A stretch of 64,000 bases of DNA from SZUA-584 sp041656035 (GCA_964586785.1 CAZPHS010000006.1:1-64000), one strand, 5' to 3'; numbered from the stretch's first letter, positions 41,464 through 50,562 are shown. Program-made: numbers and translations. The notes: generated by a model from the sequence alone, not told the origin.

Positions 41464-42480
41464 TTAGATTGATTTTGCGTCGGCGGCGGAGCATCTGTAA
41501 AGCTCAAACCGCCAGGCATCCCGGCACATTTGTTTAATATCCCGTTTTGCCGAAAAACCAAGCTCGTCCTTTGCCTTTGCAACGCCGGCATAGCTTTCGG
41601 CCACGTCTCCCGGTCTGCGCGCCATAATTTTGTACGGTATTTTAATATTATTGACTTCTTCAAAGGTTTTTACAAGCTGGAGTACGGAAACGCCTTTGCC
41701 CGTACCAAGATTATATATGTTTACGCCGCGGGAAAGATGCTTTAACGCGGCTATATGCCCCTCGGCCACATCCATAACATGAACGTAATCTCTTATGCCT
41801 GTACCGTCAACCGTCGGATAATCATTTCCGAATATTGATAAGTATTTTTGTTTACCGCTCGCGACCTGCAGAATGTACGGTAAAAGATTATTCGGAATAC
41901 CGTTGGGGGCTTCGCCTATAATGCCGCTTTCGTGAGCGCCTATCGGGTTAAAATATCTTAAAAATGAAACCGATAAGCCAAGGCCCGCCCGCGAAATATC
42001 GGTTAAAATCCGTTCGCACATGGATTTTGTTTCACCGTAAGGGTTTATTGAAGGCTTAAGCTCCATTGTTTCAACAAAAGGAGCTTTATTATCCCCGTAT
42101 ACGGTTGCGGAAGAAGAAAAAAGAAGCTTTTTTACGCCGTGCTTTATGCAGGCCCTGCTTATAACCAATGTCGCGATAAGATTGTTGTAATAATACTCAT
42201 GCGGTTTTGACACCGATTCGCCGACGGCTTTATATCCCGCAAAATGAATTACGCCGTTAAGGCGATGGTTTTTAAATATAGCGTCAACCTTTTCCTCATC
42301 CGTCACATCCGTCTGATAAAAAATCACTTTTTTATTTGATATTTTTTCAATATTATAAATTGTGTCAACACTGCTGTTATAAAGGTTATCCGCAACAACA
42401 ATTTTATGCCCCGCGTCAAGCAAGGCAACACAAGTGTGGGAACCGATATATCCGGCTCCGCCGGTAACTAAAATGTTCAT
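41464..42480 (-). CDS. galE: UDP-glucose 4-epimerase
   Basis: Interconverts UDP-Glc/UDP-Gal and, in many Firmicutes, UDP-GlcNAc/UDP-GalNAc. The 338-residue extended SDR has NILVTGGAGYIGSHTCVAL, the catalytic Ser in LLFSSSATVYGD, and YxxxK as PYGETKSMCE. The C-terminal DELGFSAKRDIKQMCRDAWR is typical. It converges on the Pel operon with 45 bases between stops. Gram-positive pel loci often carry a galE that supplies UDP-GalNAc, so this gene is likely the precursor enzyme, though it is transcribed separately. Confidence 0.97.
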   Translation of the reverse strand: MNILVTGGAGYIGSHTCVALLDAGHKIVVADNLYNSSVDTIYNIEKISNKKVIFYQTDVTDEEKVDAIFKNHRLNGVIHFAGYKAVGESVSKPHEYYYNNLIATLVISRACIKHGVKKLLFSSSATVYGDNKAPFVETMELKPSINPYGETKSMCERILTDISRAGLGLSVSFLRYFNPIGAHESGIIGEAPNGIPNNLLPYILQVASGKQKYLSIFGNDYPTVDGTGIRDYVHVMDVAEGHIAALKHLSRGVNIYNLGTGKGVSVLQLVKTFEEVNNIKIPYKIMARRPGDVAESYAGVAKAKDELGFSAKRDIKQMCRDAWRFELYRCSAADAKSI

Positions 42481-42491
42481 ATTATATCCTC

Positions 42492-42519
42492 TTTATAATA
42501 AATAAACCGTATCAGTCAA
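42492..42519 (-). promoter_or_regulatory. Possible sigma-A promoter for galE
   Basis: On the minus strand TTGACT (42514-42519), 16-base spacer, TATAAA (42492-42497). The start site would fall only a few bases before the ATG at 42480, overlapping the GAGG ribosome site, so the message would have almost no leader. The rest of the 367-base gap (42520-42782) is A/T-rich with no gene seen. Confidence 0.4.
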
Positions 42520-42782
42520 GTAAAACAAAAAACGGCAAAAGTTTAACTACAGCAGTATATCATAATAGCTGAATAATTGCATAGTTAAATTATTTATCTG
42601 TAAAGCGGCTGCAGGACGCCTTTTGTAAACACGTATGCGCATACTGAATGTTTCCCGTAACGGCGATATAACATACTTATTTAAGCATATTATTATAAAT
42701 AGATAATAGCCAAAATCGGTGCAGTCAAAAGGGCGTCTTAAGCAATTAATAAACAAAACAAGGCTTATCTTAAATCATGGCG

Positions 42783-42811
42783 GAATATTATCGTATGTTT
42801 AACTATATATT
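42783..42811 (+). promoter_or_regulatory. Possible sigma-E (sporulation) promoter for the SPOCS gene
   Basis: GAATATT (42783-42789), 14-base spacer, TATATATT (42804-42811) resembles the mother-cell sigma-E consensus GHATATT/CATACAMT, with a weaker -10. It lies 37 bases before the ATG. The match is suggestive only. Confidence 0.35.
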
Positions 42812-42847
42812 TATTAAAGAAACAGTGCAAAAAGAGAGGGTATTATT

Positions 42848-44356
42848 ATGAAAGTAAATAAAGCAATAATTAAAATGGAATCGGCCTGCCAGCCGGTGTT
42901 GAGTGAAAGCCTTGTGGAAGGAAGGCTGTCGCTTCCGGCGGACAGAGCCGATATAGAACGGGTTTTGTTTGTTCAGGGGAGGATATACGTTAACGCCGAG
43001 CCTGCCGACGGCAAAGTGTTTATGGACGGAAATGTAGAATTTACCGTTGTTTATATCGGCATTGACGGCGGCATCGACTCTTTTGAAGCCGTATCGCCTT
43101 TTCGTCATACGGAAGATATGGCGGGCGCGTGCGCGGGCATGAATATTTTAGCCAGGGGAAGCGTGCGCGAGGTTTCTTCTTGTGTAGAGGAGGGCAGAAC
43201 TGTTAGCGTTAAGGGCGTTGTGTCCGTACAGCTTAACGGAAGCGTCACAAAAAGCCGCGAAGCCGTTACCGGTGCGGAGCAGCCTAACCTGCAGACCAAA
43301 ACGACAAACAAAAGGCTTAAAATTACGCGCGACCAGCGCCGAGAAACAGCATACATAAGAGAGGACGTTCGCGTGCCTCAAACAATGCCCGTGGCGGAAA
43401 AGGTGCTTTTCGCGGATGCTTACGCAATTGTGCGCGGCGTACGTACAGAAGATTTGAAAGTTATAGTGGAGGGCGACATAAAACTGACGGTGCTGTACCT
43501 ATCGGCGGACAAAGGGGCGCCGCTTCAGCAGATGATTGAAACTATGCCTTTCGGGCAGATTATCGCCTCGGAGGGAATTGCCGCGAGCGATACCATTTAT
43601 GCCGATGCCGCGCTTACCGACGTGCAGGTTAATGTTGCCGATGAAGCAAGCGACGTGCTGCGTTTATCGGCAAGGATGATTATTTCATGTGTCGCAAAAG
43701 GAGAAAGCGAAACACAATACATGGAGGACGCCTATTCTCTGGATAACAGACTGGATATTCAATACGACAATCAAATATGCAAGGAGATGGTGTTAACCGG
43801 AAACGCGCGCGCCATTGCCAGAAGCGCAATTGCTATTCCCGCTTCGCAGCCCGCCGTTTCCCGAATAATCTGTTTAAGGGCGATGCCGAACATTGCAGCC
43901 GTGCGCCCGGGGGTAGATAGGGTATATATTGAAGGGCTTATGATGTATACCATGTGCTATTACTCATCCGAAGGGATGTGGAGCTATTCTGGAGAGACGC
44001 CGTTTGAGGCGGAAGTTTCGATAGACGGAGTAAAGCCGGAGCATGACGTGGAAATATGCGCCGATGTGGAAAGCTGCACGTTTGACGGCACAGGGCGCGA
44101 TATAAGCGTTAAGTTTATGATGGATGTTGAGATAAGGGCGTTCGCGCAAACAAATTTGCGGCTTGTGTCGAGCCTTTCCAAAACAGATGAACGCGTCTTA
44201 ACGCGCCAGGGCATAACCATTTATTTTGCCGACGGGGGCGAGAGCACATGGGATATCGCAAAGCGTTTTGCGGCAACGCTTGAAACGGTAAAAAAATTCA
44301 ATCCCGAAATAGGCGATAAAGCGGAGATTGGGCAGAAGATACTTATAATGAGTTAA
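42848..44356 (+). CDS. SPOCS (DUF3794) and LysM domain sporulation protein
   Basis: A 502-residue protein with three SPOCS/DUF3794 beta domains (about residues 35-120, 190-275 and 330-415, each with a pattern like VEFTVVYIG or YTMCYYSSEG) and a C-terminal LysM domain (about 456-502, ITIYFADGGESTWDIAKRFA). This architecture is found in clostridial spore coat and cortex-associated proteins. The LysM part would bind peptidoglycan. There is no signal peptide, which suits a coat protein made in the mother cell. AGAGAGGG precedes the ATG. A terminator follows at 44372. Confidence 0.88.
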   Translation: MKVNKAIIKMESACQPVLSESLVEGRLSLPADRADIERVLFVQGRIYVNAEPADGKVFMDGNVEFTVVYIGIDGGIDSFEAVSPFRHTEDMAGACAGMNILARGSVREVSSCVEEGRTVSVKGVVSVQLNGSVTKSREAVTGAEQPNLQTKTTNKRLKITRDQRRETAYIREDVRVPQTMPVAEKVLFADAYAIVRGVRTEDLKVIVEGDIKLTVLYLSADKGAPLQQMIETMPFGQIIASEGIAASDTIYADAALTDVQVNVADEASDVLRLSARMIISCVAKGESETQYMEDAYSLDNRLDIQYDNQICKEMVLTGNARAIARSAIAIPASQPAVSRIICLRAMPNIAAVRPGVDRVYIEGLMMYTMCYYSSEGMWSYSGETPFEAEVSIDGVKPEHDVEICADVESCTFDGTGRDISVKFMMDVEIRAFAQTNLRLVSSLSKTDERVLTRQGITIYFADGGESTWDIAKRFAATLETVKKFNPEIGDKAEIGQKILIMS

Positions 44357-44371
44357 CTAACTTGAATTTAC

Positions 44372-44403
44372 AGCCCGTAAGATATTCACTTGCGGGCTTT
44401 GTT
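44372..44403 (+). terminator. Rho-independent terminator after the SPOCS gene
   Basis: AGCCCG...AAG (44372-44380) pairs with CTT.CGGGCT (44389-44398), 7-base loop, followed by TTTGTTT. It may also serve the convergent dnaB transcript. Confidence 0.7.
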
Positions 44404-44439
44404 TCCCCGCAAAAATCCGCTGTTTTAAAAGTTTTCTAT

Positions 44440-45786
44440 CTAATACGTATCTGATTCCGCCTGAGCCGAAAGCTCCATAAAACGCGTCTGGTCTCCGCGC
44501 CATCCGACATTAATCTCACCGGTGGGACCGCTTCTTTGTTTTGCCACAATAATCTGAGATATATTGTCCGCCTCTTTGTTGTAATAGTTTTCTCTGTGCA
44601 AAAACAATACCACGTCCGCATCCTGCTCTATGCTGCCGGATTCGCGCAAATCGGACAAAAGCGGTCGCTTGGAATCGCGCTTTTCGCTGGCGCGGGAAAG
44701 CTGCGAAAGCAGCATAACCGGCAGCTCCAGTTCTTTCGCCATTATCTTTAAGCTGCGCGTCATGGCGGATATCTCCTGTTGACGGTTTTCGCGCCTGTCC
44801 TTTCCGGACATAAGCTGCAGATAGTCTATAACGACAAGACCTAGGCCTTTATCCTTTTTGAGCCGCCGCGACTTCGCGAGCATCTCCATTACCGTTATAG
44901 CGGGGGAATCGTCTATATATATAGGCGCCGCGCCAAGCTGGGTTACGGCCACATAAAGACGGTCAAAATCCTCATGTGTCAGCCCGCCCACGCGCGTTTT
45001 CTGGCTGTCTACAAGCGCCTCGCTGCACATCATTCTAAGCGCGAGCTGTTCGCGTGCCATTTCCAGAGAAAAGACAGCCACTGGCGCGCCCTCCGCGACG
45101 GCGACGTGCTGCGCCACGTTAAGGGCAAAGCTTGTTTTACCCATGCCGGGGCGTCCCGCCACAACTATTAGCTGTGATTTTTGGAGACCCGAAAGCATTT
45201 TATCGAGAAGCGCAAATCCTGTAGGTATGCCTAAAAAACCGCGCTCGTTGTTCATCGCGTCGCTTATGGCGGTGTAACCTTCCAGCAACGCTTTTTTGAT
45301 ATGCTCGAGAGAATCGCGCCGCCTCTTGACCGCTATTTTATACAGCAAATCGCCGGCGCGGTTGACTATTTCGGAAACCTCTTCGTCCGAGGACGTCGCG
45401 TCTTTAATAATGGTATGGCCGGCGGCTATAAGCGCGCGCAGAACTGATTTTTGTTCTACGATATCTATATAATGCATTATGCTTTGCGCGCTCGGTACGC
45501 TTGAGGAAAGCTCGGCAATGTATACCGTGCCGTCTTCGTCAATCTGGCCTTTGCGCTCGAGCCTCTCTATTACCGTTACGGTGTCGACAGGCTTGCCCGA
45601 TTCGCACAGCTCGCACATAGCCTGATAGACTTGCCGGTGCTGCAACGAATAAAAGTCGGAAGGTAAAAGATGCTCGACGGCAACAAAAACAGCCCTCGGG
45701 TCTAAAAACATGCTCCCGAGTACGCTTCGTTCCGCTTCCTGACTGTGGGGCGGCACATACGCCGCTAAATCCTGCTGCTCCATCAC
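44440..45786 (-). CDS. dnaB: Replicative DNA helicase DnaB
   Basis: The hexameric 5'-3' helicase of the replication fork (DnaC in Bacillus naming). The 448-residue protein has the N-terminal primase-interacting domain (PPHSQEAERSVLGSMFLDPRA), Walker A AGRPGMGKTSFALN near residue 206, Walker B LGLVVIDYLQLMSG near 310, and the terminal motifs ESGSIEQDADVVLFLHREN and KQRSGPTGEINV. No intein. It is last in the yybS-gdpP-rplI-dnaB block conserved across Firmicutes, 13 bases after rplI. Confidence 0.98.
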   Translation of the reverse strand: MMEQQDLAAYVPPHSQEAERSVLGSMFLDPRAVFVAVEHLLPSDFYSLQHRQVYQAMCELCESGKPVDTVTVIERLERKGQIDEDGTVYIAELSSSVPSAQSIMHYIDIVEQKSVLRALIAAGHTIIKDATSSDEEVSEIVNRAGDLLYKIAVKRRRDSLEHIKKALLEGYTAISDAMNNERGFLGIPTGFALLDKMLSGLQKSQLIVVAGRPGMGKTSFALNVAQHVAVAEGAPVAVFSLEMAREQLALRMMCSEALVDSQKTRVGGLTHEDFDRLYVAVTQLGAAPIYIDDSPAITVMEMLAKSRRLKKDKGLGLVVIDYLQLMSGKDRRENRQQEISAMTRSLKIMAKELELPVMLLSQLSRASEKRDSKRPLLSDLRESGSIEQDADVVLFLHRENYYNKEADNISQIIVAKQRSGPTGEINVGWRGDQTRFMELSAQAESDTY

Positions 45787-45799
45787 TTTTTTTTTGGTC

Positions 45800-46249
45800 C
45801 TATTCCGCCGCTTCCACGCAGACGATAATATCGGCTGTAAGTCCGGAAAATACCTTTATAGTAATACCGGTTTCACCGAGCTCTTTAATCGGCTCGTCCA
45901 AAACAATACGCTTTTTGTCCACTTCTATTCCGTGCTGCGAAAGTATGGCCTCGGCGACCTCTTTGGCCGTAACGGAACCGAACAACCGTCCATTTTCACC
46001 GCATTTTTCTTTAACCGTAACTTTTATACCGTTTAAACGCTTTGCGGCTTCCTGAGCGGAAAGCCGCTCAAGCATACGCCGTTTTTCATTGGCTTGTCGC
46101 TGCTGTTTTGCCACGTTTAAATTGGCGGGTGTGGCTTCCTTCGCGAGCCCTTGCGGAAACAAAAAGTTTCGCGCGTATCCGTCGTTTACATTAACTATAT
46201 CTCCGGCAAATCCTTTGCCTTTTACATCCGCGGTTAAAATCACCTTCAT
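45800..46249 (-). CDS. rplI: 50S ribosomal protein L9
   Basis: A 149-residue protein with the L9 N-terminal domain (MKVILTADVKGKGFAGDIVN, then VNDGYARNFLFPQG) , the long connecting helix (about 41-75) and the C-terminal domain ending in KELGETGITIKVFSGLTADI. I use ATG 46249, with AGAGG upstream. A TTG three codons earlier is possible. One base separates it from the gdpP stop. Confidence 0.98.
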   Translation of the reverse strand: MKVILTADVKGKGFAGDIVNVNDGYARNFLFPQGLAKEATPANLNVAKQQRQANEKRRMLERLSAQEAAKRLNGIKVTVKEKCGENGRLFGSVTAKEVAEAILSQHGIEVDKKRIVLDEPIKELGETGITIKVFSGLTADIIVCVEAAE

Positions 46250-46250
46250 A

Positions 46251-48188
46251 TTAATCAACCTCTTTCACGTACTTTTTTATGGCTGTTTTTAGTTTTTTAA
46301 CAGCCGTCTCCAAATCGGTATCTGAAAACCGCGCCGCCGCAATTGTGGCGTGGCCTCCGCCGCCCAGGCTTTCAAGAATAAGCTGCACATTTACATCTCC
46401 CTGCGAGCGGCCGCTTATAAGGGTGGTTTCGTCCGCGCGGCACACAACAAAAGAAGCCGCGACCCCGCGTATCGTCAGCAACGCGTCCGCCGCCTGCGCG
46501 GCAATAAGCGACGTTTTTGAAAGCCCTTCCGGACAAAGCGAAACCGCTATACCCCCCGGAAGTATCTGCGCGTTTCGCACAATATCCGTTTTAGCCATAT
46601 AAGTTTCAAGATCATCCTGCATAAGCTGGCGCGAGACCGTTAAGTCCGCTCCGCGCCGTCTTAAATATGAGGCAGCTTCAAATGTTCGCACGCCGGTATT
46701 GAAAGAAAAGCCCTTGGTGTCAAGCGTTATGCCGCTTAATAACGCGTCTAAGTCAACGGGCAGCGGTTTTAGATCATCGTCAAAATACTGCATAATCTCG
46801 GTGACAAGCTCGCAGGCCGAAGAAGCGTTCGGGTCGTGATAATACAAAGCGGCTTTTTCTATATTGGACGTTCCGCGTATGTGGTGGTCTATAACCACAA
46901 CGGTGTCCGCCATTTCAAGAAGACCGGGCGATATGGTAAAATCGGAAATCTGGGTATCCAAAACCACAAGCATACTGGCGGGGCTTATGTGCAGAGCGGC
47001 TTCCTGGCCGGTAACAAGACTGTGGGCGTATTCGTCTGTTCCGCGCAGCAAATTAAGCAGTAATTCGATAGACGGGTTTGGGTTTTCCATTACTATATAA
47101 TACTTTTTGCCTATATGCCTCGCGCAGGCGCAAATGCCCAGAGCCGCGCCGATACAGTCAAGGTCGGGGACATCGTGCCCCATTATATACACGTCGCCGC
47201 ATTGCTCTAAAAGGTTGCGGAAGGCATGGCTTATCATTCTTGCCTTAACTTTGCTGCGGCGCAGGCCTGCTTTTGTTGTACCGCCGAAAAACACGTAATT
47301 ATCGCCTTGTTTTATTACCGCCTGATCTCCCCCGCGTCCAAGACAAAGCTCTAGCGCTTTGCCGGCGAATTCTCCGGACTGTTCGGCGCTTTCGCCTACG
47401 CCTGCCGCAATGGAAAGCGTGGGGGATATGGGCGCGCCTATGTGACGCACATCCTCAAGAATAGAGAATTTGTCGGACCGCAGTATAGAGAGAAAACGAC
47501 GCTCAAAAACGCAAAGATAGCGTCCCCTGTCCGTGCGCGCAAAAAAGCCGGATGTGTTTTTGGCCATAGACGCGATACGTCTTTCCACCGCCGCCACGAT
47601 TTCGGAAAGCTCGGACTGCGCGAACTGCGACGAGAGCTCCTCATAATTATCAATCAGCACATGACAGACGACGGGAAGAAAGCTTTGGTACAGTTTTTTT
47701 GCCTCAACGGTGTTTTCCATATCAACGAGGCGATAGAGCAAAAGTTCACGGCGTTTGTACCAGACCGTGCGCAGCTCCTTAACGTATGTTTTATTGCCGA
47801 TTTTTATTTTTTTGTCTTTATCCGGAACGCTTATATTTTTTATCATGCTGTTAATATTGCGAAGCGCTCCGAATCCGGCTATATTACGAAACGCCAGATT
47901 TGCCCATTTTATGTAACCCGAAAGTGTTGTAAGCGCCGTGGGAAGCGACATTAAGTTTAGCGAAGCGGACGGTTCGTCCTGCGAGGAAAGCAATTTTACC
48001 ATAAAGCGCTGCCATCTTATACGGCGCAGCAGCACAAAATTAAGATACAGCAAGGCAAAAAGCAAAGCGGCGGATAAAACAATAAAACCGGCCGCCGTAC
48101 CGTTAAAAAACGCAATCACGGACATTGCCGATAACGCCAGCAGTATAAATATAAAATCGGATGAGAAAATGCGCAGCTTAGGCTTCAC
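46251..48188 (-). CDS. gdpP: GdpP-type cyclic-di-AMP phosphodiesterase
   Basis: Degrades c-di-AMP, the Gram-positive signal controlling potassium, osmolyte balance and cell wall. The 645-residue protein has two N-terminal membrane helices (about 10-30 and 32-53), a PAS-like region, a degenerate GGDEF domain (about 165-300, ending GRGGDQAVI), and the catalytic DHH/DHHA1 part with GHDVPDLDCIGAALG (H338, D342, D344), VVIDHHIRG, and GGGGHATIAAARF near the C-terminus. All metal ligands are present. Its start overlaps the yybS-like gene by four bases (ATGA). Confidence 0.97.
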   Translation of the reverse strand: MKPKLRIFSSDFIFILLALSAMSVIAFFNGTAAGFIVLSAALLFALLYLNFVLLRRIRWQRFMVKLLSSQDEPSASLNLMSLPTALTTLSGYIKWANLAFRNIAGFGALRNINSMIKNISVPDKDKKIKIGNKTYVKELRTVWYKRRELLLYRLVDMENTVEAKKLYQSFLPVVCHVLIDNYEELSSQFAQSELSEIVAAVERRIASMAKNTSGFFARTDRGRYLCVFERRFLSILRSDKFSILEDVRHIGAPISPTLSIAAGVGESAEQSGEFAGKALELCLGRGGDQAVIKQGDNYVFFGGTTKAGLRRSKVKARMISHAFRNLLEQCGDVYIMGHDVPDLDCIGAALGICACARHIGKKYYIVMENPNPSIELLLNLLRGTDEYAHSLVTGQEAALHISPASMLVVLDTQISDFTISPGLLEMADTVVVIDHHIRGTSNIEKAALYYHDPNASSACELVTEIMQYFDDDLKPLPVDLDALLSGITLDTKGFSFNTGVRTFEAASYLRRRGADLTVSRQLMQDDLETYMAKTDIVRNAQILPGGIAVSLCPEGLSKTSLIAAQAADALLTIRGVAASFVVCRADETTLISGRSQGDVNVQLILESLGGGGHATIAAARFSDTDLETAVKKLKTAIKKYVKEVD

Positions 48189-49213
48189 GTCGCGGCACCG
48201 CCTTGCTGTCCGAAACGTTTTCTTAAGTTTGACATGTTTTCAATAAGACCGATAATCACAAGAACCAAGCCGGCCATAAAAGCCGTAAGGAAATGAAGAA
48301 TTACGCGTGAAGAAACCCTTATGTTTCGCGTTTTATAAAAATAGTCCAGCAAGCTTAAGCCTTGTACTATAAATATAAACGAATAAACATTAAATACGGT
48401 TATTCCGAGTATATCAAACCCGTCAAAGCCAAAGCCTTCTCCTAAACGCGCGGCGGCATAGGAAAGTACAAACGCGAGCCAAAAGCGCTTAGGCAGCCGG
48501 TATTCGCTGAAGCGGGGCATGACGTAGATAGACACGCCGTATTTTTTTGCGCGCGATATTGGCACGACAACGCTTAAAAGCCCTGTCATTAACGCGAATA
48601 TTACCATAAAGCTGACCAGAAGAGTGTTAACGCTTATGCTTAACATATTCCGGATTATACCGATAGCTTCCGATGGCGGGGTCGCGTCCACCGCGGTTTG
48701 AGTTATAGCGCCGGATAAAACGTCCGCGCTTCTGAAAATACTGTAAAACCATTTAATATTTTGTTCGCTAAGCTTTGCCAAAGAACCGACAATTGCGCCG
48801 GTGATATAATCCGCCGGACTTATGTCCGCAAGCAGCCAGGTGGCTCCCGTGCTAAGGGCTATACCAAGCAAAGAGGCTCCGCTCGCGATAAGAACTTTGT
48901 TGAAAAAACGGGCGTGAGAGCGTATCATATATCCCGCGGCTAGCGCCGGCGGCAGAAACAGCGCCGATATAATTAAACATAGTACGGGACTTAACAGATA
49001 TATTCCCATAAGGCAAAGCGCAATTACAAGACCGCCTAAAAGGTATCCGTTACGTGCGATGGCGTAAGCTAAAAGCGCGGGCAGAAAAAATACCGCGGGC
49101 AGAAAAAATACCGATATAAAAACAGACGCCGCCGCTAACAGCAGTGTAAAAAACGCAGATCTATAGTCTTCGTTTTTTGTCTTGTCCAAAATTTCTTGTA
49201 TTCCCGCTTTCAA
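48185..49213 (-). CDS. yybS: YybS-like DUF2232 membrane protein
   Basis: A membrane protein of up to 342 residues with about eight helices and little charged sequence. It precedes gdpP, exactly where Bacillus has yybS (DUF2232, of unknown function, distantly like ECF S components). The assignment is by topology, length and position. The start is uncertain: TTG 49213 overlaps the upstream gene by 53 bases and lacks a clear ribosome site, and a TTG eight codons later is another possibility. A tandem repeat AVFFLPALL-like segment (FLPAVFFLPALLAYA) is seen near residue 40. Confidence 0.8.
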   Translation of the reverse strand: MKAGIQEILDKTKNEDYRSAFFTLLLAAASVFISVFFLPAVFFLPALLAYAIARNGYLLGGLVIALCLMGIYLLSPVLCLIISALFLPPALAAGYMIRSHARFFNKVLIASGASLLGIALSTGATWLLADISPADYITGAIVGSLAKLSEQNIKWFYSIFRSADVLSGAITQTAVDATPPSEAIGIIRNMLSISVNTLLVSFMVIFALMTGLLSVVVPISRAKKYGVSIYVMPRFSEYRLPKRFWLAFVLSYAAARLGEGFGFDGFDILGITVFNVYSFIFIVQGLSLLDYFYKTRNIRVSSRVILHFLTAFMAGLVLVIIGLIENMSNLRKRFGQQGGAAT

Positions 49214-49505
49214 AATGTTTCTTTAATAAAGACAAATCTCCAAAAGAAGATTCGAGCCTGTGCATGTCCGCTATGCCCAAATCAGTTTTTTGAATTATGT
49301 CTTCATCAAGCTCATCAAATGTGATGCCGCATCGCCTTCCTAAAATATAAGCCAGCAGTACCGCACCGCCGAGAGCGTCGAGCAGCTCCGCCCGTCCTCC
49401 CGGCGAAAGCGTTGCCCTAAGAACGTCTGCGGATTCGCCGATAAACTCGGCTTTTAGAACCTCAATTATCTTTGCGTTAGTGGCCACATTAACAGACTGA
49501 TGCAT
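49161..49505 (-). CDS. MazG-like family protein (small)
   Basis: A 114-residue helical protein. VATNAKIIEVLKAEFIGESA, then DALGGAVLLAYILGRRCGITFDELDEDI resembles the small MazG-like proteins found next to yybS in Clostridia. These belong to the all-alpha NTP pyrophosphatase group but often lack the full ExxE/ExxD metal site. Here E and D residues occur as FDELDEDI. Activity is uncertain. ATG 49505 and ATG 49517 are both possible starts. AAAAGG lies directly before the earlier one. It overlaps the next gene by more than 50 bases. Confidence 0.65.
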   Translation of the reverse strand: MHQSVNVATNAKIIEVLKAEFIGESADVLRATLSPGGRAELLDALGGAVLLAYILGRRCGITFDELDEDIIQKTDLGIADMHRLESSFGDLSLLKKHFESGNTRNFGQDKKRRL

Positions 49506-49554
49506 ACTTTGTACCATCCTTTTGTCAGTATGGCCCCAATACCCTAGTGTTTAT

Positions 49555-49583
49555 ATTCTATCCGTTTAAAAGGCAATAGTCAA
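49555..49583 (-). promoter_or_regulatory. sigma-A promoter for mazG-like-yybS-gdpP-rplI-dnaB
   Basis: On the minus strand TTGACT (49578-49583), 17-base spacer, TAGAAT (49555-49560). The start site is near 49548, about 30-40 bases before the gene. Confidence 0.7.
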
Positions 49584-49584
49584 T

Positions 49585-49616
49585 GCCGCCGGACTTGAAG
49601 ACTAAAGCCCGGCGGC
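49585..49616. repeat. Strong GC hairpin between spo0A and the mazG-like operon
   Basis: GCCGCCGG (49585-49592) and CCGGCGGC (49609-49616) form a perfect 8-bp stem with a 16-base loop. No T-run follows on either strand, so it is not a standard terminator. It abuts the -35 box at 49578-49583. It may be a second termination aid or a protein site. Confidence 0.5.
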
Positions 49617-49632
49617 GTATAAGAATTGCACC

Positions 49633-49668
49633 AAAAATACCGGAGGGACAACCTTTTCCGGCATTTTT
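49633..49668 (-). terminator. Rho-independent terminator of spo0A
   Basis: AAAAATACCGG (49633-49643) and CCGGCATTTTT (49658-49668) form a stem with one mismatch. Read on the minus strand it ends CCGGTATTTTT, with the T-run in the 3' arm, about 120 bases after the spo0A stop. Confidence 0.6.
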
Positions 49669-49791
49669 TATATGTTGTTTCGTTAGGGCGGCTAAAATAT
49701 AATACGAATCATTTTTTAAGCGACACTAACCGCGTCCGGCAGCCCGCGCTTTCGGCAATATATGCTGCGATTTATTAATTTTGCGGCGTAT

Positions 49792-50562
49792 TCAAGCGCT
49801 TCTGTCCATAATCAGCTTGTCCGCCATAAGCGCAATAAATTCGCCGTTTGTGGGTTTGTCTTTATTTGTATATATATTATAACCGATAAAAGAATTAATG
49901 TTTTCAATTTTGCCTCGCGACCACGCCACTTCTATAGCGTGACGTATGGCGCGCTCCACCTTGCTGGCGCTTGTCTCGAAAGGTTCCGCAATACCGGGAT
50001 ACAGTTTCTTTGTTATTGCGTTTATAAGATCCGGGTTTTTGACAACCATTTTTATGGCTTCACGAAGAAAATGATAACCTTTTATATGGGCGGGTATGCC
50101 TATGGACAGAAAAACCGCCGTTATTTTTTCGTCAAGCGTACGGGAGCGCACCGGAGCGGGCGAGCGCCTTGTGGTTATAACCCTGTTGCCGAACATATCC
50201 TGGAGGCGTTTATAAAGTATATCCCTGTTGAACGGCTTTATCATATAATATTTTGCCCCCAAATCACATGCGAGCTTTACCATTTTTTCATTGCCGACAG
50301 CCGAAACCACTATAGTTGCGGGCATGGTTTCAAACTCGGAGGTATTTAGCCTCTCAAGCAGTGAAAGACCGTCCGCCTCCGGCATAATCATATCTACAAT
50401 CAATGCGTCGGGAGACAGTTCCTTTATTAAGCCCGCGGCTTCTATCGGGTTATTGCACGACCCCACAACTTCCACGTCATTCTTTGTGCTGAAGTATTTT
50501 GTAAGCATCTCGTTGAGCTGTTCATTGTCTTCGACAATAAGCAATTTAATTTTTTTATCCAT
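49792..50562 (-). CDS. spo0A: Sporulation transcription factor Spo0A
   Basis: The master response regulator of sporulation. The 256-residue protein has a receiver domain with acid pocket E11/D12, phospho-acceptor D57 (DALIVDMIMPEADG) and the K near residue 108 (YMIKPFNRD). The effector domain carries the recognition helix region SASKVERAIRHAIEVAWSRG, nearly invariant in Spo0A. Start ATG 50562 (MDKKIKLLIVEDNE) has AAAGGAG at a good distance. The frame extends 36 codons upstream through a non-coding hydrophobic stretch. It stands alone. spoIVB, the usual neighbour, is not adjacent. No clear TGTCGAA-type 0A box was seen upstream. Confidence 0.99.
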   Translation of the reverse strand: MDKKIKLLIVEDNEQLNEMLTKYFSTKNDVEVVGSCNNPIEAAGLIKELSPDALIVDMIMPEADGLSLLERLNTSEFETMPATIVVSAVGNEKMVKLACDLGAKYYMIKPFNRDILYKRLQDMFGNRVITTRRSPAPVRSRTLDEKITAVFLSIGIPAHIKGYHFLREAIKMVVKNPDLINAITKKLYPGIAEPFETSASKVERAIRHAIEVAWSRGKIENINSFIGYNIYTNKDKPTNGEFIALMADKLIMDRSA

